A stretch of 64,000 nucleotides of DNA from Sinomonas sp. ASV486 (GTDB lineage Bacteria > Actinomycetota > Actinomycetes > Actinomycetales > Micrococcaceae), in assembly GCF_030908215.1 (NCBI RefSeq), contig NZ_JAVFJK010000001.1, positions 124,001-188,000 of the forward strand, given 5' to 3'. Under the pieces are notes generated by a model that did no database searches, had not been told where the DNA came from, and saw only the letters and a list, made by a program, of their open reading frames with translations. Both the position numbers and the translations under genes were made by a program. Numbering within the stretch: the first letter of the stretch is position 1; the number at the start of each line of letters is the position of its first letter. Below, piece after piece: positions 10,741 to 18,694 of this stretch.

Positions 10741-10894
10741 GTCGTATCCGCAGTAGATCGGCCGATATAGAGAATGGGCCGACTGTGGCCGTGACACTGT
10801 TGCCTGGGTACCTTTTCCGCTACCTTGACGGTTCGCAAGGGACGCGCGCACCATGGGCAGTTAATCCCCCGTCTTTACGAAAGCGGTCCCGGCC

Positions 10895-11215
10895 ATGCAG
10901 CAGACTCCCCAGCCCCAATACCGGCAGCCCTACGATCCGCAGCGCGCTGCAGCCGAGAGGCTCGAGGCGGCTATAGCGGTCACACGGCGCCTGTCGCGGT
11001 CGGCCGAGCGCTCGAAGTCGCTGTGGATGCTCTTCACGATCGGGGCGGCGGTGATCACCTTCCTCGGCCTTGTCGGGATCTCACCCCTCGTCTTCCTGCT
11101 GGGCGTCATGCTCTTCATCGGCGGTATGATCGGCTACGGCGCGGCGAGCCGGCGCGTACATGCTGCCGAGCTCGAGGAGGCCAAGCTGCGCGCGTTCAAT
11201 CCGTGGCCCTCCTGA
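10895..11215 (+). CDS. small membrane protein, two helices
   Basis: 106 aa, unrecognised. It has a Gln/Pro-rich N terminus, then a charged segment (AIAVTRRLSRSAERSK) and two hydrophobic helices (about residues 44-62 and 65-84), ending in a charged tail RRVHAAELEEAKLRAF. The shape resembles small actinobacterial membrane proteins of unknown role. The end of the gene is built from the first copy of a 33-bp repeat (11207-11239), so its last residues (WPS) and stop come from the repeat. Confidence 0.6.
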   Translation: MQQTPQPQYRQPYDPQRAAAERLEAAIAVTRRLSRSAERSKSLWMLFTIGAAVITFLGLVGISPLVFLLGVMLFIGGMIGYGAASRRVHAAELEEAKLRAFNPWPS

Positions 11216-11272
11216 CCGAGCATCGTCGCGCGCTCCGTTCCCTCCTGACCGAGCATCGTCGCGCGCTCCGTT
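11207..11272 (+). repeat. two exact 33-bp tandem repeats
   Basis: Copies at 11207-11239 and 11240-11272 are identical; each starts CCCTCCTGACC and ends CGCGCTCCGTT. The first copy contains the stop codon of the small membrane protein. The rest of the 325-bp gap to the acyltransferase holds no gene that I can see. Confidence 0.9.
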
Positions 11273-11427
11273 TCCCCCTGTGCGTTGGGCCGAGGACGGG
11301 CGGGTCTTCCTGCATGATGCGCTGAGGGACCGGAGCGTCCTCGAGCTGTTCGCCCCGTAGTCCGGCTGCCTGCACGTTCGTCCCGCGCGCCGCGGCATGG
11401 TTCACGGTCCACTTCGTCCCGATCGGC

Positions 11428-11459
11428 GGCCCTCGGAAAACCGGGGGTCCTTTTCGTTT
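11428..11459 (+). terminator. hairpin with T-rich tail
   Basis: CCCTCGG, AAAA loop and CCGGGGG form a 7-bp stem (one G-T pair) extended by GG/CC across one bulged base, followed by TTTTCGTTT. It is a rare terminator here with a clear T run. It probably ends transcription from the 10.9 kb gene. Confidence 0.6.
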
Positions 11460-11540
11460 GCCCGAGATCGGGTAATGCCTTCCTCAAAGGCCCCTCAAGA
11501 CGGGTCCGCTACACTCTGTCGGACCCGACGAGAGGAAAAT

Positions 11541-12620
11541 ATGACGGCAGCAACGACCCTAACCACAGCAGCGCCGGCCCGACCCCGCGCGGGGAGATTG
11601 GGCCACGTACCAGCGCTCGACGGCATCCGCGCTCTTGCCATCACCCTCGTCGTGGTCTACCACGCGGTCATGCCGCTGCATTTCGGCGGCGCGGGCGGCG
11701 TCGACATCTTCTTCGTCCTCTCGGGTTTCCTCATCACCACGCTCCTCCTCGAGGAGCACGATTCGAACGGCCGTATCTCGCTGCGTCGGTTCTACGTCCG
11801 CCGCGCGGTCCGGCTGTACCCGCCGCTGCTGATCATGCTCGTGGTCGTGTTCGTGCCGATCTCGGTGCTCATGGGGCTCGGCAATGCGCTCTGGGGCACT
11901 GTGATGGCCCTGTTCTACCTCATGCCGGTGGGAGCTGAGACGGGCGCAGACAGCATCTCGGCCTATGCCCACACCTGGACGCTCGGGCTCGAGGAATGGT
12001 TCTACTTCGTCTGGCCCGTGGCCCTGATCCTCCTCGTGAAGGGCGCCCGCACCGTCCACGGACGCCGTATGCGCCGCGCCCTCGCTGCCGCGCTGATCGC
12101 GACCTTTGCACTGGCAGCCACGGCCTTGACGATCGAGGCCGTCACCGGACACATGTCCGTCATCCTGCGGGCCTGCGCCCTGCTCGCGGGCTGCGCGCTG
12201 GCCCTCGTCCTGCGCCGTTCGGACGCCCGTGCGCAGGCCTGGCACGGCGTGGCCGGCCTGGGCCTCATCGCCTTCTCCGTGGTGCACTCCTCCTTGGTTC
12301 CGCTCACCACGGTGGACACGCTCGCCGCGGCCGCGGGCGCCCTCCTGCTGATTGTCGCCATGACCCGTGGCGGGGAAGGCGGCGCGAACGGCGTGATCCG
12401 CCGCGTGCTCTCGCTTCCGCCGCTGACGTACGTGGGCCGGATCAGCTACGAGATCTACCTCTGGCACTACCCCGTCCTCTGCTTGTTCGGCGTCCTCGCA
12501 GGCACCCAGTTCCTCGGCGTCGGAGGGATCTCGGCGGCCGCCTCGCTCCTCCTCGCCGCAATCGCGTTCGCCGTGACCAAGCCGCTCGTGAAGGGCCTCC
12601 GGGCTAAGCTTCCGGTGTGA
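11541..12620 (+). CDS. acyltransferase family 3 (OafA-like) membrane protein
   Basis: 359 aa with about ten membrane helices. The N-terminal signature LDGIRALAITLVVVYHA and the GGVDIFFVLSGFLIT motif are diagnostic of acyltransferase-3 proteins that O-acylate surface polysaccharides or lipids; the histidine in VVYHA is the likely catalytic residue. LEEWFYFVWPVALI and the C-terminal SYEIYLWHYPVL are also typical. The ATG follows GAGAGGAAAAT. No SGNH domain is fused. It overlaps the next gene by 4 bp (GTGA), but no polysaccharide cluster surrounds it. Confidence 0.88.
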   Translation: MTAATTLTTAAPARPRAGRLGHVPALDGIRALAITLVVVYHAVMPLHFGGAGGVDIFFVLSGFLITTLLLEEHDSNGRISLRRFYVRRAVRLYPPLLIMLVVVFVPISVLMGLGNALWGTVMALFYLMPVGAETGADSISAYAHTWTLGLEEWFYFVWPVALILLVKGARTVHGRRMRRALAAALIATFALAATALTIEAVTGHMSVILRACALLAGCALALVLRRSDARAQAWHGVAGLGLIAFSVVHSSLVPLTTVDTLAAAAGALLLIVAMTRGGEGGANGVIRRVLSLPPLTYVGRISYEIYLWHYPVLCLFGVLAGTQFLGVGGISAAASLLLAAIAFAVTKPLVKGLRAKLPV

Positions 12621-13579
12621 CTTCTCGACTGATCTATGGCTGCATGGGCCTCGGCGGCGCGTGGGGCTCCTCGCACTACACCGAGGACGACGCCGCACGC
12701 GCGGCCGAGGCGGTCTATGCCGCCCTGGCGATCGGCATCACGCGGTTCGATCACGCGGACATCTACCGCGGTGGAACGTCCGAGGCCGTCTTCGGCGAGG
12801 TCCTGGCTTCCCGGCCCGGCCTCAGGGACCGGATCTGGATCCAGAGCAAGGTCGGGATCCGCCTTGCCGAGCGCGGACTCGGTGCACGCTATGACCTGAG
12901 CGGGGACGCGATCCGCTCGGGCGTCGAGGGCATCCTGACCCGACTGCGCACTGATTGCCTGGACCAGCTCCTCCTGCACCGGCCCGATCCGCTCGCCGAC
13001 CCCGCCGAGGTGGGGCGCGCCGTCGTGCGCCTGCTCGACGAGGGCCTCATCAAGGGGATCGGCGTTTCGAACTTCTCCGGGGCGCAGATGGCCGCGCTCC
13101 AGGAGCATCTTCCCGTTCAGCTCGCGGCCAACCAGCTCGAGCTGAGCCTCGGGCGGCACGATTTCGTCGAAAGCGGCATCCTCGTCAACCACCCCGAGGG
13201 CGCCGCGGTCAGCTTCCCGCACGGGACGCTCGAGCACTGTGCGCGCGTCCGCGCAGAGGTCCAGGCGTGGTCGCCGCTCGCTGGCGGCAGGTTCACGGGA
13301 CGCACGACGCCGCCCGGGGACTCCGTCGGCGAACGCGCCGAGGCGGACCTCGCCACCTCCGACCTCGTGGCGCGGATGGCCCAGGAGCGCGGCACCACGG
13401 GCGAGGCCATCGTGCTCGGATGGCTCATGCGGCACCCAGCGGGGATCTCGCCCGTAATCGGGTCCTCGACACCTGAGCGGATCCGGGCGTGCGCGGGCGC
13501 CCAGGAGGTCGCGGAGGCCATGACCGGACCTGAGTGGTTCGCCCTCTTCACAGCCGCGCGAGGCCGTCCCATCCCCTGA
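12617..13579 (+). CDS. aldo/keto reductase (YdhF-like)
   Basis: 320 aa NADPH-dependent oxidoreductase of the AKR fold. Family elements visible: FDHADIYRGGTSE (catalytic Asp and Tyr), IQSKVGI (Lys), LLLHRPDPL (His), GIGVSNFSGAQM, and the cofactor loop GSSTPERIRACA. The start GTG at 12617 overlaps the stop of the acyltransferase. The physiological substrate cannot be deduced. Confidence 0.88.
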   Translation: MTSRLIYGCMGLGGAWGSSHYTEDDAARAAEAVYAALAIGITRFDHADIYRGGTSEAVFGEVLASRPGLRDRIWIQSKVGIRLAERGLGARYDLSGDAIRSGVEGILTRLRTDCLDQLLLHRPDPLADPAEVGRAVVRLLDEGLIKGIGVSNFSGAQMAALQEHLPVQLAANQLELSLGRHDFVESGILVNHPEGAAVSFPHGTLEHCARVRAEVQAWSPLAGGRFTGRTTPPGDSVGERAEADLATSDLVARMAQERGTTGEAIVLGWLMRHPAGISPVIGSSTPERIRACAGAQEVAEAMTGPEWFALFTAARGRPIP

Positions 13580-13590
13580 CGCGCCAGGTG

Positions 13591-14793
13591 TCAGGCCGGT
13601 GTGGGCAGGCTGATGTCGAGCGCCCGCTCGGCCACGTCGTCGAGGGCCCGGCGCACGGCACCGAGCGCCACGGCACCGCCGCCGAGCGGGGAGACCTCGA
13701 CGCGCGGCGGGGTGTCCGTGAGCGACGGAAGCGCGCCGCGGATCCCGGGGAGGAGCGCCGACGATGCATCCGCGACGGCCCCGCCGAGTACCACGAGCTC
13801 CGGATTGAGGAGCGTGCCGAGGACCGCCACGACGCGGGCCATCCGCTCGGAGAGCCGACCGAGGACCCGGAGGGCGCCTGGGTCCCCGTCGCGTGCGGCG
13901 GCGAAGACCACCTCGGCCGTCACCTCGCGGGGCGCGAGGCCCGCGAGGCCTGCAGGTGCGAGTGCCTCCTCGGCGCCCCAGGCGCGGGCCAGCTGCCCGA
14001 TGCCGTGAGGGCCCTCCGCGCCCGAGACAAGGCTCAGGAAGGAGAGCTCCCCGGCCCCACCGTGCCTGCCCCGCAGGAGCCGTCCCGATTCGAGGAGACC
14101 AGCGCCGAGGCGCTCGCCGGCGAGGACCACCGCAACGTCGTCCACACCGCGCGCCGCGCCGCGCCACTGCTCGGCCAGGGCCGCCAGGTTGGCGTCGTTC
14201 TCGAGGATCACCCGCCAGCCGTGGCGTTCGGCAAGGCCGTCCGCGAGGCCCACATCGAACTGCCGCCAGAAGCCCTGACCGGCCGCGATCCGGCCGTCGC
14301 GGTCCACGGGAGCCGCGATGCCTGCCCCGACGGCGAGGACCCGTCCCGGTGGGATTCCGGCCGAAGCGAGGGCCGTGAGCGCCGTCGTGCCCACGATCCG
14401 GATCCGCTCCTCGCCCGGTGCTCCCGCGGGGAAGGTGCCGCTTGCGGTGGCCACGGGGGTGCCGAGGAGGTCCGCGACGAGCGCCGTCGTCTTTCCCGCC
14501 CCCATGTCGAGGCCGATGACGACGCCCGCGTCTGCGCGGAACGCGAACGTGCGGGGAGGCCGGCCACGGCCGGGAGCCGTCCCGTCGGCGCGCTCGGTGG
14601 AGAGTTCGAGAGCCCAGCCACGGCCCACGAGATCGTCGCATACCGCGATGACCGTAGCGCGTGTGAGGCCGGTGGCCCCGACGAGTTCACTCGCTGTGAG
14701 GCCGGCGCCGGCGGCATCGCGCAGGCGGCGGAGCACGGTGTCGGCGTTGGCGAGCCGGACGACGTGGGGCCCGGCCGCCGGTCCTGTCCGCAT
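13591..14793 (-). CDS. ROK family transcriptional repressor
   Basis: 400 aa. Residues ~15-65 form a winged helix (GLTASELVGATGLTRATV), followed by a ROK sugar-kinase-like domain with VVIGLDMGAGKTTALVADL (phosphate loop) and AVGAGIAAPVDRDG. The zinc motif CxCGxxGC normally found in the ROK consensus is absent; the equivalent place reads GRHGGAGELSFLSL without cysteines. Divergent from an alpha-glucosidase gene with a perfect palindrome between them, so it probably senses a sugar derived from that enzyme and represses it. The ATG at 14793 leaves a 102-bp divergent promoter region. Confidence 0.82.
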   Translation of the reverse strand: MRTGPAAGPHVVRLANADTVLRRLRDAAGAGLTASELVGATGLTRATVIAVCDDLVGRGWALELSTERADGTAPGRGRPPRTFAFRADAGVVIGLDMGAGKTTALVADLLGTPVATASGTFPAGAPGEERIRIVGTTALTALASAGIPPGRVLAVGAGIAAPVDRDGRIAAGQGFWRQFDVGLADGLAERHGWRVILENDANLAALAEQWRGAARGVDDVAVVLAGERLGAGLLESGRLLRGRHGGAGELSFLSLVSGAEGPHGIGQLARAWGAEEALAPAGLAGLAPREVTAEVVFAAARDGDPGALRVLGRLSERMARVVAVLGTLLNPELVVLGGAVADASSALLPGIRGALPSLTDTPPRVEVSPLGGGAVALGAVRRALDDVAERALDISLPTPA

Positions 14794-14841
14794 CCCCTTG
14801 ACCTCCCCCTCGGTTCCGCAGAATAATGGTCTGCGGCTTTG

Positions 14842-14856
14842 ATTTAGAGTCTAAAT
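14842..14856. promoter_or_regulatory. putative operator of the ROK repressor
   Basis: ATTTAGAGTCTAAAT is a perfect palindrome of 7+7 bp around a central G, AT-rich in very GC-rich surroundings, and lies midway between the ROK gene and the alpha-glucosidase gene. Position and shape fit an operator; assignment to this repressor is an inference. Confidence 0.65.
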
Positions 14857-14895
14857 ATAAAACCCCCGAAGATGAACCCCCGAACAGGAGGACCG

Positions 14896-16602
14896 GTGCC
14901 CGCCACCGTTCAGCAGGACCTCACGAACCCCTCTGCCGACTGGTGGCGCCAGGCGGCCGTCTACCAGATCTACCCCCGCAGCTTCGCTGACTCTAACGGG
15001 GACGGCATCGGTGACATCCCCGGCATCACCTCGCGCGTGCCGTATCTGGACAGGCTCGGGGTCGACGCCGTCTGGCTCAGCCCGTTCTACCCGTCCGCTC
15101 TCGCCGACGGCGGCTACGACGTCGACGACTACCGCGACGTCGACCCCCGCCTCGGCACCCTCGACGACTTCGACGCGATGGTCGCTGCCCTGCACGGGGC
15201 GGGCATCAAGGTCATCGTCGACATCGTCCCGAACCACACCTCGGACCGCCACGTGTGGTTCCAGGAGGCGCTGGCCTCGGCGCCCGGTTCGGCCGCGCGT
15301 GAGCGCTACATCTTCCGCGAGGGCCGCGGCCAGAACGGTGAGCTTCCGCCCAACGAGTGGACCTCGATCTTCGGCGGCGGGGCCTGGGAGCGCGTCACCG
15401 AGGCCGACGGCACTCCCGGCCAGTGGTACTTCCACCTCTTCGCCAAAGAGCAGCCGGACCTCAACTGGGACAACCCCGAGGTCCATGAGGACTTCCTGAC
15501 CACGCTGCGCTTCTGGTCCGACCGGGGTGTGGACGGCTTCCGCGTTGACGTGGCCCACAGCCTCAAGAAGGACATGGACGCGGCCCACGACGACCTCGAG
15601 ACGATCCACCGGGCCGACCTCTTCGCCTCGGGCGAGCACCCGCTGTGGGACCGCGACGAGGTCCACTCGATCTACGCCGAATGGCGCAAGGTCTTCAACG
15701 AGTACAACCCGCCGCGCACGGCGGTCGCCGAGGCGTGGGTGCACGCGGACCGCCGCGCCAAGTACGCCTCGCCCGAGGGCCTCGGGCAGGCGTTCAACTT
15801 CGACCTGCTCCAGGCGGACTTCGACGCTGGCCAGTTCCGGGAGATCATCACGAAGAACCTTGCGGAGGCCGCGGCGACCGGTGCCTCCTCGACGTGGGTA
15901 TTCTCGAACCACGATGTGGTCCGGCACGCGACCCGGTACGGCCTCCCCAAGGGCTCGGGCCGGGGCGGCGCCGGCGCAGACGGCAAGGAATGGCTCCTCG
16001 ACGGCGGGGATCCCGCCGAGGTCGACGCCGCGCTGGGCCTGCGTCGGGCCGAGGCCGCGACGGCGCTCATGCTGGCGCTGCCGGGCTCTGCATACCTGTA
16101 CCAGGGCGAGGAGCTCGGGCTCCAGGAGGTCGGCCGCATTCCTGAGAAGGACCGTCAGGATCCGACGTTCTTCCGCAACCGGGGCGTCGACGTGGGCCGT
16201 GACGGCTGCCGGGTGCCGATCCCCTGGGAGGCCGCGCCGGCAGAGGGCACGTCGTTCGGGTTCGGCACCGACAAGGCACACCTTCCGCAGCCGGCGTGGT
16301 TCAAGGACTACGCGGTGAGTGCGGAAGAGGCGGACTCGGGCTCGACCCTCGCGTTCTACCGCCGCGCGCTTGCGCTCCGGCACGAGCTCGAGGGGGCGGA
16401 ACACCTCGAATGGGCCGAGTCGTCGGACGACGACGTCCTCCACTTCGTGCGCCCGGGGTCCGGTCAGGGCGCTTGGCACGTCGTGACCAACTTCGGGCCG
16501 GCCGCCGCGGCGCTTCCCGAGGGCGAGGTGCTCCTCGCAACGGCCGAAGTCGAGGGCGGCAAGCTCCCGTCCGACGCGACGGCGTGGGTGCGCGTGCCAT
16601 AG
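14896..16602 (+). CDS. alpha-glucosidase, glycoside hydrolase family 13
   Basis: 568 aa from GTG 14896, with AGGAGG at 14886-14891; an upstream in-frame ATG at 14872 would add 8 residues but lacks a ribosome site. The GH13 catalytic barrel is clear: YQIYPRSFADSNGDGIGD (region V/VI start), DIVPNHTS (I), GFRVDVAHSL with the nucleophile Asp (II), AVAEAWVHAD with the acid/base Glu (III), FSNHDVVRH with the transition-state Asp (IV). QPDLNWDNPEV is typical of oligo-1,6-/alpha-glucosidases that cleave maltose, isomaltose or sucrose-like substrates in the cytoplasm. Divergent ROK gene suggests sugar induction. No transporter is adjacent. Confidence 0.9.
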   Translation: MPATVQQDLTNPSADWWRQAAVYQIYPRSFADSNGDGIGDIPGITSRVPYLDRLGVDAVWLSPFYPSALADGGYDVDDYRDVDPRLGTLDDFDAMVAALHGAGIKVIVDIVPNHTSDRHVWFQEALASAPGSAARERYIFREGRGQNGELPPNEWTSIFGGGAWERVTEADGTPGQWYFHLFAKEQPDLNWDNPEVHEDFLTTLRFWSDRGVDGFRVDVAHSLKKDMDAAHDDLETIHRADLFASGEHPLWDRDEVHSIYAEWRKVFNEYNPPRTAVAEAWVHADRRAKYASPEGLGQAFNFDLLQADFDAGQFREIITKNLAEAAATGASSTWVFSNHDVVRHATRYGLPKGSGRGGAGADGKEWLLDGGDPAEVDAALGLRRAEAATALMLALPGSAYLYQGEELGLQEVGRIPEKDRQDPTFFRNRGVDVGRDGCRVPIPWEAAPAEGTSFGFGTDKAHLPQPAWFKDYAVSAEEADSGSTLAFYRRALALRHELEGAEHLEWAESSDDDVLHFVRPGSGQGAWHVVTNFGPAAAALPEGEVLLATAEVEGGKLPSDATAWVRVP

Positions 16603-16670
16603 GCCGAACGGCACTTCCGTCTCGGGCGGCGGCATGCCAACCTAGGGTGGGATCACTCTAGGAGGGCACA

Positions 16671-17117
16671 ATGTCTGAGGTCGGCTCAAGCTTCCGGTAT
16701 GGGCACGAGGCTCGCCACGAGGATCATGAGCTGGACGTCGAGCAGTGCTGGTCACTGCTCGGCTCCACCGGCATCGGGCGCTTCGCGTTCGTCGACGACG
16801 GCCGGGTGGCCGTGTATCCGGTCCGGTACCTCGTGCACTCTGGCGCGCTGTACTTCCGCACTACCCCGGATGGCACCGTGGCGCGCGGCCTGCCACAGGG
16901 CGGCGTGGCGCTCCAGCTCGACGCTGCCGATCCGGCCACGCAGTCCGGATGGTCGGTGCTGGTCAGCGGCCGCGCCGAGGCCGTGCATGACTCGGACGAG
17001 CTGACTGCGCTCTTCGGCGAGATGGTGGAGGAGCCGTGGGCCGGGGGAGTGCGCGACCACTTCGTACGGATCGACGCGGACCGCCTCACCGGCAGACGCG
17101 TCTATCTTGCGCGGTAG
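16671..17117 (+). CDS. pyridoxamine 5'-phosphate oxidase-family flavin protein
   Basis: 148 aa split-barrel protein. Pattern: CWSLLGSTGIGRFAFVDDGRVAVYPVRY (first half), ALYFRTTPDGTVA and SGWSVLVSGRAEAVHD. These fit the PPOX class 2 / nitroreductase-like proteins (DUF2470/Pfam putative PNPOx) that bind FMN or F420. The substrate is unknown. The ATG has AGGAGGG 7 bases upstream, and a TAGGGT box occurs some 28 bases before it. Confidence 0.78.
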   Translation: MSEVGSSFRYGHEARHEDHELDVEQCWSLLGSTGIGRFAFVDDGRVAVYPVRYLVHSGALYFRTTPDGTVARGLPQGGVALQLDAADPATQSGWSVLVSGRAEAVHDSDELTALFGEMVEEPWAGGVRDHFVRIDADRLTGRRVYLAR

Positions 17118-17139
17118 GAGCGCCAGTTCATAAAATCGC

Positions 17140-17169
17140 TTGACATAAAAACGGTTGCGCCGTCAGTCT
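17140..17169 (+). promoter_or_regulatory. candidate promoter with consensus TTGACA
   Basis: TTGACA at 17140-17145 is a perfect -35. With 18 bp spacing the -10 is CAGTCT (17164-17169), weak but matching the nAnnnT pattern. It would transcribe the small ORF at 17231 and possibly the CitE-like gene. Confidence 0.45.
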
Positions 17170-17230
17170 GGAGTCATCGAGCCGGCTGGGGAGCCCGATT
17201 CTTCGACAGGACACTAGTCAGGAGAATCTG

Positions 17231-17398
17231 ATGGCCGAGTATGACGCATCCCTGTCCCCAGCCGCGCCCGAGGGACAGTCCAAGCCCGACTCGCGGAATC
17301 CCATCGTCAAACCGGTCTCGGTGGGCCTACCCGCAGGCATCCGATGGTGGGAAGCCTGCGGGGGCTGGACCGCCCGATACGCGCTCGGCGCCCGGTGA
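17231..17398 (+). CDS. small ORF of 55 residues, unknown
   Basis: ATG 17231 follows AGGAGA with a 5-base gap and runs to TGA 17396-17398. The product begins MAEYDASLSPAAPEGQ and ends with a Trp/Cys-containing segment IRWWEACGGWTARYALGAR. I do not recognise it. The strong ribosome site and the upstream TTGACA box support real translation, either as a small protein or as a leader peptide for the gene 82 bp downstream. Codon third positions are less GC-biased than in neighbouring genes, so it may also be spurious. Confidence 0.4.
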   Translation: MAEYDASLSPAAPEGQSKPDSRNPIVKPVSVGLPAGIRWWEACGGWTARYALGAR

Positions 17399-17479
17399 TC
17401 TGACCCGCGGTCCGCGGCACCCAGGCCGCGGCGGGGGCCGGATGTGCGGCGGGGGTGCCCTCGGCGATACGGTTGGCCT

Positions 17480-18370
17480 ATGACGTCAACTGCCTCCGCC
17501 GATTCGACCCGTCCGGCCAGCGAAGAGCGATTCGGCCGCCCTGTGCGCTCGGTCAGCCCCGAGATTGCCCGGTCGTGGCTCCTGGTCAACGCGATGAAGG
17601 CGGAGCTCTTCGGAGAATCCGCCGCCTCGCGCGCGGATGCCGTGATCCTTGACATCGAGGACGCCGTCGATCCGTCGCACAAGGGCGACGCCCGCGAGAA
17701 CGTGTCCCGGTGGCTCGCCGACGGCGGACGCGCATGGGTGCGGGTGAACGATGCCACGAGCCCCTTCTGGGCCGATGACCTCGCCGGCCTGCGCGGCAAT
17801 CCGGGCCTGCTCGGCGTCGTGCTTGCCAAGACGGAGTCCGCCGATCAGGTGACCGAGAGCTTCCACCGTATGGACGGCAAGACTCCGGTCATCCCGCTCG
17901 TCGAGTCCGCCGTGGGCATCGAGGAGGCCAACCACATCGCCAAGGCCCAGGGCGCCTTCCGCCTGGCCTTCGGCTCGGGTGACTTCCGCCGGGACACCGG
18001 CATGGCTGCGACCCCCGAGGCCATGGCCTACCCCCGTGCCAAGCTTGTCGTCGCCTCCCGGGTGGGCAACCTGCCGGGGCCCATCGACGGCCCGACGGTG
18101 GGCACCAATCACCCGATCCTGCGCGAGCAGAGCGCCATCACGGTCATGATGGGCATGACTGGCAAGCTGTGCCTCGCGATCGACCAGACCACGGTGATCA
18201 ACGAGGTCATCTCCCCGACGCCGTCCGACGTCGCGTGGGCCTCCGACTTCATGCACGACTTCGAGGCAAGCGGCCGCGTGATCCGCGACGGCTCCGACTT
18301 GCCGCGTCTCGGCCGCGCCGAGAAGATCATGAAGCTCGCGAACGCCTTCGGCGTCCAGCCGGCCGTCTGA
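17480..18370 (+). CDS. CitE-like HpcH/HpaI aldolase family lyase
   Basis: 296 aa TIM-barrel protein of the citrate lyase beta / malyl-CoA lyase class. Visible: ARSWLLVNAMKAELF, AVILDIEDAVDPSHK (Mg-binding Glu/Asp), AWVRVNDATSPFW, PVIPLVESAVGIEEA and AFGSGDFRRDTGM. These enzymes cleave or form CoA thioesters of 2-methylmalate, malate or citramalate; no citrate lyase alpha or gamma subunit is near, so a stand-alone lyase is likely. ATG 17480 lies 6 bases after TACGGT (17468-17473), suggesting a leaderless mRNA. Confidence 0.82.
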   Translation: MTSTASADSTRPASEERFGRPVRSVSPEIARSWLLVNAMKAELFGESAASRADAVILDIEDAVDPSHKGDARENVSRWLADGGRAWVRVNDATSPFWADDLAGLRGNPGLLGVVLAKTESADQVTESFHRMDGKTPVIPLVESAVGIEEANHIAKAQGAFRLAFGSGDFRRDTGMAATPEAMAYPRAKLVVASRVGNLPGPIDGPTVGTNHPILREQSAITVMMGMTGKLCLAIDQTTVINEVISPTPSDVAWASDFMHDFEASGRVIRDGSDLPRLGRAEKIMKLANAFGVQPAV

Positions 18371-18387
18371 GCGCGGACAGGGACCCC

Positions 18388-18612
18388 GTGACGAACGACT
18401 TCTGGGAGACGGCGTCGCCGCTGTACAAGAAGGTTGTGTTCTCGGGCATGGCTTTCCTGGGCGTCGGGATCGTGCTGACCGTCATTGCCAACCTGAGCCA
18501 CATCACGTGGCTCGTCTACGCGTCCATGGCGATCATCGGCGTCGGCCTCGTCACTCACCTTGCGGGGCTTGGCATCCGGGTCCGCGACGCGAAGCGCCGC
18601 CTCAAGCAGTAG
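18388..18612 (+). CDS. small two-helix membrane protein
   Basis: 74 aa from GTG 18388, 17 bp after the lyase. Two hydrophobic helices (about residues 15-34 and 38-62) are followed by a basic tail RVRDAKRRLKQ. Unrecognised, but the even hydrophobicity and strong codon bias argue it is real. It may be co-transcribed with the lyase. Confidence 0.6.
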   Translation: MTNDFWETASPLYKKVVFSGMAFLGVGIVLTVIANLSHITWLVYASMAIIGVGLVTHLAGLGIRVRDAKRRLKQ

Positions 18613-18618
18613 CCCCCT

Positions 18619-18694
18619 GCGTCTGAGGGTCATCTCCTGAAGGTCACGTCCTGAGCGTCACTTGAGGTGGCTCCCACGAGGTGACCTCAGACGC
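18619..18694. repeat. inverted repeat with internal GTCA units between convergent genes
   Basis: GCGTCTGAGG (18619-18628) pairs with CCTCAGACGC (18685-18694). Between the arms are three imperfect 14-bp steps (GGTCATCTCCTGA, AGGTCACGTCCTGA, GCGTCACTTGA). The right arm includes the stop codon of the sulP gene. It probably works as a bidirectional terminator and belongs to the GTCAC/GTGAC repeat family seen at 31.0, 48.0 and 56.5 kb. Confidence 0.7.

Noticed and set aside
14842..14856. Transcription terminator
   Set aside because: The palindrome is AT-rich, has a 1-base centre and lies between divergent starts, so an operator is more likely.
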